A DNA stretch of 64,000 nt from Gammaproteobacteria bacterium (GCA_028821515.1 JAPPGA010000029.1:1-64000); one strand, 5' to 3'. Shown: positions 17,441 to 26,120, numbered from the stretch's first letter. Notes: generated by a model from the sequence alone, not told the origin. Program-made: numbers and translations.

Positions 17441-19087
17441 TCACTGCTCGACCTCGTCCAATAGCTTCTCCAGCCCGTTAGCGATCTCGCGTTCGATCCC
17501 CAAGACCTCCCGGATCAGTTCCGCCGGGTCTTCGTTGGGTACTTCCTCGGCAACGCGGGGCTTGTACCGCGAAGCTCCAAGGCTGTAGTCGTTCTCGGCG
17601 ACTGTCTTGAACGATGCCCACCAGCACTGCGGCGGGTCGGTGTCCGGTTCAAGAAGGGTGCCGGACTCCGCACCTGGTGGATCTTCGAACCGCGAAGCCT
17701 TGTAACTCGTCCATGACGTAAGAAGGCCGGGAAGATCGTTTTGCTCTGGCGTTTCCGGTCGTCCGCCAGCCTGTACCTTCTCGGGATCATAGCCGTCGTT
17801 CAGAATCTCGTAGAACCACACACGTTTCGTGGCGGCATCGCTCTCGTCCGGTTCCGTTGCGGGACGTCGGAAGACGAGGACCGATGTCTTGACGCCAGCG
17901 TATGGTTTGAACACGCCCGCCGGTAGCGATACTACCGCCTGGAGCTCGTACTCTCGAAGCAGCTTCTCTCGCAGATCCTTGTGCGCCTTTGTTGATCCGA
18001 AGAGTGCGCCCTCAGGCACGACAACCGCGCAACGTCCTCGTGGTGCCAACGAACGCAACATAAGGGCGAGGAACAGCAACTCGCTTTTTCGGGACGTTGA
18101 AGGCAGGTCTTGGCGGATCGACTCCCTTGGGATCTGACCGGAGAAGGGCGGATTGGAGAGAATCACGGCGTAGCGACGGCTAAGGTCATTCTCTGTTAGG
18201 CCGCTCATCTCGGACAGGACATTGGCGCGCTTGAGGCGAGCACTGCGGATACCGTGGAGGACCAGGTTCATCATGGCGATTCGCATCATTTGGCGCGACA
18301 CATCGGTGCCGTGCATCGACGCCTCAAGCCGACCCCAGTCCGGGATTTTCTCGCCGGGGCCCTTTTTGTAGGTCTGAAGGTTGGGAATGTTCTTTTTGGC
18401 CTCATCGAGCGTTTGGTGCCGCTTTTCAAGCCATTCCTCGCCGTAGATAGGTACTTCCTGCGCCTCCTCGCTGTACCTCGCGAGGATGTGGTCCACCGCA
18501 TCTATGAGGAAACCGGCGGTGCCGCATGCCGGATCGTAGATCGTATCGCCGATATCCGGGTCGACCATTTCCACCATAAAAGCGCGGATTTGGCGTGGTG
18601 TGCGGAACTGGCCGTTCAGCGACGACTGGCCAAGATGCGTTAGCAGGTACTCGAAGATATCGCCTTTGATGTCCGGTCCGAGCTTGCGAAAGTCGATGGA
18701 GTCGAGTTCGTCGATCACCTGCTTCAACACGTTCGGGTCGACTACCTCAAGCACGGCGTCTCGGAAGTAGTCCGCCACTTGTGGATCGTCCTTGACGAGC
18801 GATGCCATGTAGGGAAAGACCTCGTCGCGTACGAAGTTCCGGAGAGCTTCGCCGCTCCTGAAGCGCCACTTCGACCAACGGAATCGCTCGGTTTGTCCGG
18901 GAAAGAGTCTGGAAACGGTGCCGCCGCCGAGTCGGTGCTGCAGTTCATGAGAGGACTCCTCCTCGTCAAGGAGCTTTAGGTAGATGAGATAGGAGATCTG
19001 CTCGATATAGGTGACAGGATTCGTAACCCCACCCGCCCAGAGGATGTCGGTGATTCGGTCGAACTTGCGGCGTAAGGTCTGGTCCAT
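17441..19087 (-). CDS. hsdM: Type I restriction-modification DNA methyltransferase HsdM
   Basis: The 548-residue adenine-N6 methyltransferase has an N-terminal HsdM helical domain (about 1-130), SAM motif DPACGTAGF (185-193) and catalytic motif NPPF (312-315). It would protect self DNA and form the core complex with HsdS. Residues 205-255 form a charged insert between the SAM and catalytic motifs. It begins 12 bases after the hsdR stop. A C-terminal helix rich in Glu probably contacts HsdS. Confidence 0.94.
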   Translation of the reverse strand: MDQTLRRKFDRITDILWAGGVTNPVTYIEQISYLIYLKLLDEEESSHELQHRLGGGTVSRLFPGQTERFRWSKWRFRSGEALRNFVRDEVFPYMASLVKDDPQVADYFRDAVLEVVDPNVLKQVIDELDSIDFRKLGPDIKGDIFEYLLTHLGQSSLNGQFRTPRQIRAFMVEMVDPDIGDTIYDPACGTAGFLIDAVDHILARYSEEAQEVPIYGEEWLEKRHQTLDEAKKNIPNLQTYKKGPGEKIPDWGRLEASMHGTDVSRQMMRIAMMNLVLHGIRSARLKRANVLSEMSGLTENDLSRRYAVILSNPPFSGQIPRESIRQDLPSTSRKSELLFLALMLRSLAPRGRCAVVVPEGALFGSTKAHKDLREKLLREYELQAVVSLPAGVFKPYAGVKTSVLVFRRPATEPDESDAATKRVWFYEILNDGYDPEKVQAGGRPETPEQNDLPGLLTSWTSYKASRFEDPPGAESGTLLEPDTDPPQCWWASFKTVAENDYSLGASRYKPRVAEEVPNEDPAELIREVLGIEREIANGLEKLLDEVEQ

Positions 19088-19099
19088 CGTGATTCCTCG

Positions 19100-21874
19100 T
19101 CAACTCGCTGCCTCGAAGATGTCGTCGTTCAATTGTTGAACCACCCGCTTAAGACCATCCTCACCGAACAACTCCACACCTTTCCCGGCGGCGTCCAGAA
19201 TCGAGAGTGGTGGTTGAAACAAGTCTTCGAGACTTACGCGACCAGTAGCAATGCCTCGGTTCTTGAGCAGACATAGGTACTCGGCTTGCTGCGGGGTGAG
19301 TGAACGCGATACGAGCCAGGCGCGAAAAGCCTCCTCTAACTTCTCCTCGCGACTCTTGATGTGCAGCTGGCCGAGCGCAGCGCGAATGAAGTCGACGAGA
19401 TTTCCGCTCGGGTTGCGGTAGGCGCGGCGGAGATTGTCCTCGTTGAAGTAGCGATCGGGTCGGTTCAAGTGACGCGCGAGCGCTTCCTCTTCGGCTCCAT
19501 CGAGATGTTCGTTGTCGCGCACCTTCTGCAGCAGTGGATCATCAGCCACTTGGGAGCGAATCGTCTCCTGCCACTGGCTCACATACTCTTGCTTGTCGAC
19601 ACGCTCTCCGTCCGGTCCAACTTCGATGTAGATCACGGCCTCAAGCCACTCGTCTTCGAGACCGAGTTCTATCAGTTCCCTTTGGCTTGGCCGCCGATCA
19701 GGACGCGTTGCGTGGCCGCTCCCCGTGCCGGTGAACACATCGGTTTCGCTGTCGTTGAAGTACTCGTGGTTGCGGAAGAAATCGTAGATCACGAACCTCT
19801 GCTTTTCGATGTGCGGCGCGGTGCGGGTACCTCGGCCCCGCATCTGTTGGTAGAGGATTGGGCTGCGTACCCTTCGACAGAGCACTAAGTGCAGCACTTC
19901 TCGACAGTTGAATCCGGTGTCGAGCATGCCAACGCTGACAGCGATCATGGGGTAGGTTTCGGTCTTGAACCTGCGAATCAGTGCGTCCGGATCGGCTACG
20001 TCGGACGTGATGACTTCGGCGTAGCGACCCTTGTGTTCGGGATGCCGCGCGTTAAGGTGCTGGGCGAGGCGCGCCGCGTGGTGCTTTGTGATTGCGAAGA
20101 CAATCGCCTTGCCGGGTCCGATGGCCTGCCCCGGTGCGAGTTCCCGATAGCTATCCCAGGCTAGTCTGTCGAACTCGTCCATCATGAGACGGTTCGACTC
20201 TTCGTTGGTCCACTCTCTCTCGAAGGCAGCAGGGTCGTAGTGCTCTTCGTCGATTTCCGCACCCTCGGCAATGATTTCCGTGATGCCCGTCGCAAAGCGA
20301 TAGGGCACGAGATAGCCCTCCCTAAAGGCATCTCGAATGGAATAGCTGAAGTCGGGCTTGTCCGTTTCGCAGTGGTAGAAGTCGTATGTGTTGCGTTCTA
20401 TGTAGCCGGCTGGCGTGGCAGTAAGCCCGATGTGGAAGGCATCGAAGCGGGTAAGTGCACCCCGCCACGCATCGTAGATGGATCGGTGGCATTCGTCGGC
20501 GATGACGATATCGAAGTATCCTGCCGTGTATTCGTCGACGCGACCGATCATGGTCTGAAGCAGCGCCACTGTGATCTGCTGCTCTTGACGCGCCATGCCG
20601 GGTCGCAGCCAGTAGCTGGAGTGGGTCGAAAGGATGTCCTGAATCGCCTCAAGCGCCTGTTTCGCCAGTTGCTCGCGATCTACAAGCACTAGAACGCGCT
20701 CGGCCCATCCGGCGTTGAACAGACGTTGCAAGTAGAGGCACACGAGATCGGTCTTGCCCGTGCCGGTAGGCAGTTCGATCAGAAAACGCTTCTTACCGAG
20801 TTCCAACGCGTGGTCAAGGGCTTGCATTGCTTCGGCCTGGTATGGCCGTACGGTACGTGTCTCGCCTTGGCGGATGAAGTACTCCGGAACCTCCTCCGTG
20901 GCCAATGGTCGTCGGTTCTGACGCATCTCCAACATGCGTTCAAGATCGCGTCGGGAGAAAAAGCCGGCGATCGGTCGCGCGTCGTCGTTCTGGTAGTCCC
21001 AGAAGTAGGTCAGTTCGCCGTTCGTAAGGAAAACAAAGGGGGCGCCCAGTGCTTTGGCGTAGGGAAGCGCTTGTTGCTTCGCGACGTAGGGATTGATCGC
21101 GTTTCTTTTGGCCTCGATCACAGCAAGCGGTCGCCCGCGCTGGTCGAGAAGCACGTAGTCGGCACGGCCGCGAACTGGCTCAAGGTCTTGGCCTGCTTCA
21201 AGGACACAGACAAACTCGCCGATCACGCGTAGATCGCCTTCTGCGGTGGGGTCGAAGACAAGATCGCTATAGTTTGGATCGGGATTGAGTGGTTTGAGCC
21301 GGATTTCGCGGTGGCTCCAGCTCTCATTTGGCGTGCTAGCAACTTTGGTGCTCGTGTATTTCTTGACCGAGAATTCCCCGCCAAGGGCTGGATCAGTGCA
21401 ACCGCGATGCCAGACGAGGACGGACCTTCCTTCCCTGCTGCCGCCGCGCTCTGCCCGGAAGAGGCAATGTGAGTTGTCCGGGATCGACGGCTCCATGGAA
21501 CGTCCCTTGACACGAGCCACGAAATGATCGCGCGTCAACCTGACTTGATCGGGCACTCGCATCCAACCTAGTTCATCGGAATCAAGTCCGACGGTGTGGT
21601 CGGGGCCGAAGGTACCTGCAGAGGCCAGAAGATCGTAGACCGGGGCATGCGTCCGGAACGCTTGCGAAGGCGAGTACCCGGATAGCTCAGGCGTATTCGC
21701 TGAACCCGGCGCAAGCACTTCGGTTTGGACCATCGACTTGTCGGCTGGATTCCAACCGGCCTGTCGCAACTGCGCGTCGATGACGACACGGGCGTCGGCT
21801 TCGCTCTCTCTTGGACTCATCAGACTCTTGCCCATAGCAAGTTTCACCCTAGCAATCCTCGTGCCATCATGCAT
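19100..21874 (-). CDS. hsdR: HsdR restriction subunit with an embedded LexA/S24-type peptidase domain
   Basis: The frame codes 924 residues. After an HsdR-like start (EADARVVIDAQLRQAGW, about 25-41) comes a 160-residue insert typical of S24/LexA peptidases. It has YDLLASAGTFG with a candidate Ala86-Gly87 cleavage site, VKGRSMEPSIPD with the nucleophile Ser126, and FSVKKY with Lys171/172. The PD-(D/E)xK nuclease follows (ADYVLLD and VIEAKR, Asp239, Glu254, Lys256), then helicase motifs PTGTGKT (369-375) and DECH (460-463). The start overlaps the preceding gene by eight bases; ATGs at 21835 and 21820 are alternatives and leave the insert intact. The insert may allow RecA-stimulated self-cleavage; that is inference. 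Confidence 0.9.
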   Translation of the reverse strand: MHDGTRIARVKLAMGKSLMSPRESEADARVVIDAQLRQAGWNPADKSMVQTEVLAPGSANTPELSGYSPSQAFRTHAPVYDLLASAGTFGPDHTVGLDSDELGWMRVPDQVRLTRDHFVARVKGRSMEPSIPDNSHCLFRAERGGSREGRSVLVWHRGCTDPALGGEFSVKKYTSTKVASTPNESWSHREIRLKPLNPDPNYSDLVFDPTAEGDLRVIGEFVCVLEAGQDLEPVRGRADYVLLDQRGRPLAVIEAKRNAINPYVAKQQALPYAKALGAPFVFLTNGELTYFWDYQNDDARPIAGFFSRRDLERMLEMRQNRRPLATEEVPEYFIRQGETRTVRPYQAEAMQALDHALELGKKRFLIELPTGTGKTDLVCLYLQRLFNAGWAERVLVLVDREQLAKQALEAIQDILSTHSSYWLRPGMARQEQQITVALLQTMIGRVDEYTAGYFDIVIADECHRSIYDAWRGALTRFDAFHIGLTATPAGYIERNTYDFYHCETDKPDFSYSIRDAFREGYLVPYRFATGITEIIAEGAEIDEEHYDPAAFEREWTNEESNRLMMDEFDRLAWDSYRELAPGQAIGPGKAIVFAITKHHAARLAQHLNARHPEHKGRYAEVITSDVADPDALIRRFKTETYPMIAVSVGMLDTGFNCREVLHLVLCRRVRSPILYQQMRGRGTRTAPHIEKQRFVIYDFFRNHEYFNDSETDVFTGTGSGHATRPDRRPSQRELIELGLEDEWLEAVIYIEVGPDGERVDKQEYVSQWQETIRSQVADDPLLQKVRDNEHLDGAEEEALARHLNRPDRYFNEDNLRRAYRNPSGNLVDFIRAALGQLHIKSREEKLEEAFRAWLVSRSLTPQQAEYLCLLKNRGIATGRVSLEDLFQPPLSILDAAGKGVELFGEDGLKRVVQQLNDDIFEAAS

Positions 21875-23378
21875 CGACTCCGTAACGCTTCGTCCAGTTA
21901 GTCAACGTCTGATAGCTCGGAAGACCCAAGAGTTGCGCTGCCCGAGTCTTGTTGCCGTGAACTTCGTCAAGGGCTCGCCGCAAATAGTGACGCGCCACGT
22001 CGCCAAGGATTTCCGCCAGGTCCAGACCATCGCCGAGTGGTTTGCCGAGAACTCCATCTTCCCTGCTTTTGGTCGGAGGTAGTAGTGCGTCGTAAATGTC
22101 TTCCGCCTTGACTATCGCGTCAGGGGTCCAGATCGAAGCGCGGCTCAGCGTGTTCTGGAGTTCACGCACGTTTCCGGGCCAAGGATGCGCGAGCAGAAGA
22201 TCTCTTGCGCCTACAGAAAGTTCCTTCTCAACAAAGCCGGGTTGTTCCCGACCTTCCCGATTTACCAAGCTCAGCACATGGTCAATCAGCAATGGCAAGT
22301 CACCACCTCTTTCACGAAGGGGCGGGAGTCGCAGTATTGCCACTGCAAGTCGGTGAAACAGGTCTTCGCGGAAGGTGCCATCGGCAACTTCCGGGATGAT
22401 CGGCCGGTTGGTCGCAGCGATTGTTCGCACATCCACATTCCGACTACGCGAACTCCCGACAGGAAGAACCTCACCTTCCTGGAGTACCCGGAGCAGCTTT
22501 ACTTGTGCGGGCTTGGGCAGTTCGCCGACTTCGTCGAGAAAAAGCGATCCGCCGTCTGCTTCGAGGAAATGCCCATTCCTACGGGTGACAGCTCCCGTGA
22601 AGGCGCCCTTCTCGTGACCGAAGAGTTCCGATTCGACCAACTCTGGAGGGATGGCTCCACAGTTCACGGCCACGAAAGGTTTAGTGCGCCGTGGGCTGGC
22701 ACGGTGGATGGCACGAGCAAGCAACTCCTTGCCGGTTCCTGTCTCGCCTTCGATTAGCACCGGTACGGAGCGGGGGGCGACTCGACGCGCCCGTAGGACC
22801 ACGCGCTCCATAACGCCGCTGCGATAGATGATCGTATCGAACTCGGGAGCTTGGGACGGTAGCCCTGCACTAAGGCGTTGGAGTTCCTCGTCCGGGCGGC
22901 GAAGCAGGTCAGGCAGAAAGTCCGCCGATATGTCAAAGGGAACGGACGCCGTGACGACTCCTCTCTCTCTGGACGACTCAATTAGCTCTGCAGGAAAGCG
23001 CGTCTTGGCAAGGATGATCCACACAGCCGCCATGGCGGGCGTCCCAGGGCTTAAGTGATACGTCAATGAAGTGTTGTCAGCATCATCGGCCAAAGCCCTT
23101 TCGCTCGCGCGCACGGCGGCAACGTAAATCTCGCTAAAGTCGGTTGGGCTTGTGAGCTGCTCGCGCAGCACATGTACCTTAGGGGTTCTACCAACACGAT
23201 CCTCAATCCAACGGCTGTAATGGTTGACAGATCGATCTTCGTGGTCGGCGATCAGGAACGCGTGGTCGAACTGGCGCTCCTCAACGGCTTGTGCCACGGG
23301 GCCGATCCCCAGAGGTTCTTTCGACTCCGCGGCTCGAAGATCTGCGTGTCCTATCCAAGAAACAAGAACGCCTCGCAT
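21867..23378 (-). CDS. CARF-like sensor fused to a sigma-54 enhancer-binding activator (RtcR type)
   Basis: The 503-residue protein has an N-terminal Rossmann-like domain (1-170) with VLVSWIG and HLSPGTPAMAAVW, the CARF-type ligand loop seen in RtcR and CRISPR-associated sensors. An AAA+ domain follows with GETGTGKE (211-218), GAFTGA (258-263, the sigma-54 contact loop) and LFLDEVGE, and a Fis-type HTH (about 460-503) closes it. RtcR senses RNA ends or nucleotides and activates RNA-repair genes. Here the downstream gene, overlapping by eight bases, is hsdR, so it probably controls the restriction operon. Ligand unknown. It is first in the operon. Confidence 0.85.
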   Translation of the reverse strand: MRGVLVSWIGHADLRAAESKEPLGIGPVAQAVEERQFDHAFLIADHEDRSVNHYSRWIEDRVGRTPKVHVLREQLTSPTDFSEIYVAAVRASERALADDADNTSLTYHLSPGTPAMAAVWIILAKTRFPAELIESSRERGVVTASVPFDISADFLPDLLRRPDEELQRLSAGLPSQAPEFDTIIYRSGVMERVVLRARRVAPRSVPVLIEGETGTGKELLARAIHRASPRRTKPFVAVNCGAIPPELVESELFGHEKGAFTGAVTRRNGHFLEADGGSLFLDEVGELPKPAQVKLLRVLQEGEVLPVGSSRSRNVDVRTIAATNRPIIPEVADGTFREDLFHRLAVAILRLPPLRERGGDLPLLIDHVLSLVNREGREQPGFVEKELSVGARDLLLAHPWPGNVRELQNTLSRASIWTPDAIVKAEDIYDALLPPTKSREDGVLGKPLGDGLDLAEILGDVARHYLRRALDEVHGNKTRAAQLLGLPSYQTLTNWTKRYGVDA

Positions 23379-23836
23379 ATTCGCATCGTACTACAAGGAT
23401 ATTTGCGTTGGCGCAAAAGAACTTGTTTGCTGGTTGGGAGGCGTACTGTTGCGTTGCTCAGCAGCCGTCAGCCAAGTCGTCAAGGGTTCAGCCAAGGTCA
23501 CTTCAGCGTGCAGTCACGGCGTGGTCGAAACGGCCGCAGTTCGCGATCGAGCTTGGGACGACTTCGGCGGGCGTGACGACCAAAGCGAGGTTGTGAACGC
23601 GCGCGCCAACGGGAGTCGGATCGTGCAGGTCACTTCGTCGGTATCTTAGGCTGACGGCAGACAGCAGGTGCGACGTATATGCGGGCGCGGCATTTTGTCT
23701 CGGTTCATCCTTTCTTCGCAGATGGTTGGGGCGTTGTGGCAGCACGTCCGCTGGAGTTTCCCCGCCTACCGGCCCGTCGCGTTCAGATTGGTTCGGGACG
23801 CCTGTCTCGGATTGTGAGGCCGTAGTCTCGGCGAAA
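23379..23836. other. Gene-free stretch between the defence operon and the ImmA/IrrE gene
   Basis: No reading frame here looks like a real protein, and no RNA gene was recognised. It should contain the promoter of the six-gene operon. Apart from the weak sigma-54-like site at 23479-23495 I see a direct repeat GCCAAG at 23471 and 23491 but no strong hairpin. Confidence 0.5.
23479..23495 (-). promoter_or_regulatory. Weak candidate sigma-54 promoter before the CARF-sigma54 gene
   Basis: Read on the minus strand, TTGGCTG-AACCC-TTGAC keeps the -24 GG and the TTG of the -12 box, with GA in place of the usual GC. It lies about 100 bases before the start at 23378. An activator that regulates its own operon would need such a site. 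The match is imperfect and could be chance. Confidence 0.25.
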
Positions 23837-24529
23837 TTACGGATATCGCCGAATCAACTCAAGTTCGTCCAGCCTATACGCCATCGCCTCCACAGACACT
23901 TTGAATTGTTTGTGCAGCGAGATGATGTGGTTGCCAAGAATGTCCCGGCTACAACGAGCGAGTGCGAAAGCCCTTTCCCGAGAGTCCGGGTTTGCCCGCA
24001 AGAGGCGTTCGGGCTCGTTCGAATCCAGCAAGAACGCCATGGCATCGTTCACTTCAATAGGTAGAGTTCCGAACGCTTCCGCAGCTCGCTGCTTCACCAA
24101 GTTCTCCGGCATGAGAAAACTCGCGGCAAAACGATCCGCTCGACGCTCCACGGGGTCGCGAATGTGCTCTCTTGGAGCGCGTATGGACCGCTCGCGAAAC
24201 GCGATTTTTGGAGAATCAAGAACGATGTGGCCCAGTTCATGCGCGCCAGTAAACCGAGCCGACGCAAATCCGAATCTTTGGGAAACAGTGATTCTCTTTC
24301 GTCCAGGATCGACAATGCCCGCAATTGCAGATTGTGTGTTCGGGGGCCAGTCGAAGATCTCGGGAACAGAGACGTATGTGTAACCGAGTAGCTCTACGGC
24401 GACCCGGGGATCCAGCATATCGACGGGATCTTGGGGCGCGCCAAGCGGCCAGACCGCGTCTCTGCTGTTCCAAATCAGGCGATGGATCTCGGAGGCGGCA
24501 GTCGAGACGGCAGTAATGGTCATAGACAC
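23837..24529 (-). CDS. ImmA/IrrE-family metallopeptidase (DUF955)
   Basis: The 230-residue protein has the zinc-protease motif HELGH, in GAHELGHIVLDS, with RRADRFAASFLMP downstream, the usual DUF955 third-ligand region. Such proteases cleave phage or mobile-element repressors or act beside toxin-antitoxin and restriction genes. The N-terminal HTH seen in some relatives is absent. It ends about 460 bases before the CARF-sigma54 gene on the same strand. Possible substrates are a repressor not in this window or the S24-bearing HsdR, but nothing in the sequence shows which. Confidence 0.85.
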   Translation of the reverse strand: MSMTITAVSTAASEIHRLIWNSRDAVWPLGAPQDPVDMLDPRVAVELLGYTYVSVPEIFDWPPNTQSAIAGIVDPGRKRITVSQRFGFASARFTGAHELGHIVLDSPKIAFRERSIRAPREHIRDPVERRADRFAASFLMPENLVKQRAAEAFGTLPIEVNDAMAFLLDSNEPERLLRANPDSRERAFALARCSRDILGNHIISLHKQFKVSVEAMAYRLDELELIRRYP

Positions 24530-24708
24530 AAGATATAGCGCTTTTTGTGTGCTCGGTCAACTACATGTGGATGCTGATGATCGGCTAATCATATTCGGTC
24601 CGGCACGACGGCTACTTTCGAAAGCTCCAAGCGCGTCCTTACGGACCAAGACCAGCTACTGCGCCTACGGTGGTTCACCGCTGGACGATGATTGAACCAC
24701 TGCCATCC

Positions 24709-25665
24709 TCACTTCAGTTTCGCTAGGTCGCGTGCGCTTCCGATACGACCACGATCCGTGATCCAGCTGGTCACCAGTTCGGCCGGGGTCACGTCGAATG
24801 CCGGGTTCCGAACGTGTACTCCTGGGGCCGCCCGAATCGGGCCGGTAACTTCGCCGGCGTCGCGTTGCTCGATGTCGACATCGGCACCGCTCGCGCTGTC
24901 CGCGTCGAAGGTCGAGGACGGGAAGGCCACATGGAACGGGATACCGTGGTAGCGGCTCGCGATCGCGATGCCCCGGGTGCCGATCTTGTTCACCACGTCG
25001 CCATTGGCGGTAACCCGGTCGGCACCGACGATGACGAGATCGACCATACCCTCCGACATCAGGTGAGAGACCGTGCTGTCGCAGATCAGGGTGACGTCAA
25101 GACCGGCCTGAAGCAGCTCCCAGGCCGTGAGCCGCGCCCCTTGCAGGAGCGGCCGCGTCTCGTCGACGAATACCCTGAAGCGAACGCCGGCATCGTGCGC
25201 GAGGTATAGCGGGGCAGTTGCGGTTCCGAGCGCGGAGACGGCCAGGGCGCCCGCGTTGCAGTGCGTCAGCACCGCGCTGTTCTCGCCGATCAGCCCCATG
25301 CCGTTTGCGCCGATCGCGTGGCACATTTCGGCATCCTCGCGATGGATGGCTTCGGCTTCCGCGACGGCATCGTGCGCCTGGAGCACGCGATTGACCGCCC
25401 AGGCGAGATTGACCGCGGTCGGACGTGCGGCGACGAGCACCCGGGCCGCACCCACCAGATCCTCACCGTCTCGGGCGGCGAGCGCCATGCCATATGCGGC
25501 GGCAATACCGATGGCCGGCGCGCCTCGAACCTTCATGGTGGCTATGGATGCGGCCACCATCCCCGTACTTGTCTGCTCCTCGTAGACGACTTCCTCGGGC
25601 AGCTTTTGCTGGTCGAGCAGCCACAGCTTGCCGCCTTCCCATCGAATCGGTGCGGGGACATTCAT
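24709..25665 (-). CDS. mtnA: S-methyl-5-thioribose-1-phosphate isomerase
   Basis: The 318-residue protein is intact. It has MKVRGAPAIGIAAAYG, the catalytic Cys in LTHCNAGALA and the Asp in VGADRVTANGDVVNKIGT. It converts methylthioribose-1-phosphate to the ribulose form in methionine salvage. It is somewhat shorter than the usual 340-350 residues, mainly at the ends. No other salvage gene is nearby; the neighbours are the RHH gene and bioF, kept in the same order in the damaged left copy. The left copy lacks the Cys region, so this is the working one. Confidence 0.92.
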   Translation of the reverse strand: MNVPAPIRWEGGKLWLLDQQKLPEEVVYEEQTSTGMVAASIATMKVRGAPAIGIAAAYGMALAARDGEDLVGAARVLVAARPTAVNLAWAVNRVLQAHDAVAEAEAIHREDAEMCHAIGANGMGLIGENSAVLTHCNAGALAVSALGTATAPLYLAHDAGVRFRVFVDETRPLLQGARLTAWELLQAGLDVTLICDSTVSHLMSEGMVDLVIVGADRVTANGDVVNKIGTRGIAIASRYHGIPFHVAFPSSTFDADSASGADVDIEQRDAGEVTGPIRAAPGVHVRNPAFDVTPAELVTSWITDRGRIGSARDLAKLK

Positions 25666-25819
25666 TGCAGGCGACTCGCTGCGCCCAATACAACGGGGCG
25701 CGGCCCCCCTCTGTGCCGGGCCGAGCGAGAAACCTGAGCGTTCAATGAACTACGGGTATGCACGAATGACTTGCCAGTGGGCACGTCATCCCGAAACGGC
25801 TGTCGCGATAGCCTGGCAC

Positions 25820-26083
25820 TCATTCATCGTTCCAGGCGTCCAGGAGATCACCGCCCCACGCGCGGTCCTCCTCCTGAACGGCGAACTCCTGTGGCGCAGG
25901 CGGGATTCGGCGATATCCGACGATGTGGCGTTCTTCTGCCTCCGACTCCTCGTAGCGTGCCAGGGCAGCCCGCAACGCATCCCGTGCGAAGCCTGCGCGG
26001 GTCGACCCAAGACGCTTCGCTCGTTCGTCGACACGTTCGAGAAGCTCGTCATCTATCGTGATTTGAATAGTTCGCATCGCCAT
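25820..26083 (-). CDS. Ribbon-helix-helix DNA-binding protein (antitoxin-like)
   Basis: The 87-residue protein has an N-terminal strand and helices (TIQITIDDELLERVDERAK, then GSTRAGFARDALRAALARYE) of the ribbon-helix-helix fold and an acidic tail (QEEDRAWGGDLLDAWNDE). This layout is common in MazE/VapB/CopG-type antitoxins. The two-residue earlier start (MAMRT) and the ATG at 26077 are both possible. The 150 bases downstream hold no toxin frame, so it is an orphan antitoxin or a small repressor. Its conservation in both duplicated units suggests it was there before the duplication. Confidence 0.75.
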   Translation of the reverse strand: MAMRTIQITIDDELLERVDERAKRLGSTRAGFARDALRAALARYEESEAEERHIVGYRRIPPAPQEFAVQEEDRAWGGDLLDAWNDE

Positions 26084-26120
26084 CTCAGCGCATTTGTATG
26101 GATTCTCGGATGCGCATCGT

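Noticed and set aside
21867-23378. A CRISPR array or Cas genes near the CARF-like gene
   Set aside because: No regularly spaced repeats and no cas genes were seen in 13000-27000; CARF domains also occur outside CRISPR.
25666-25819. A toxin gene partner for the RHH protein
   Set aside because: No frame of toxin size with a start and plausible composition is present here.
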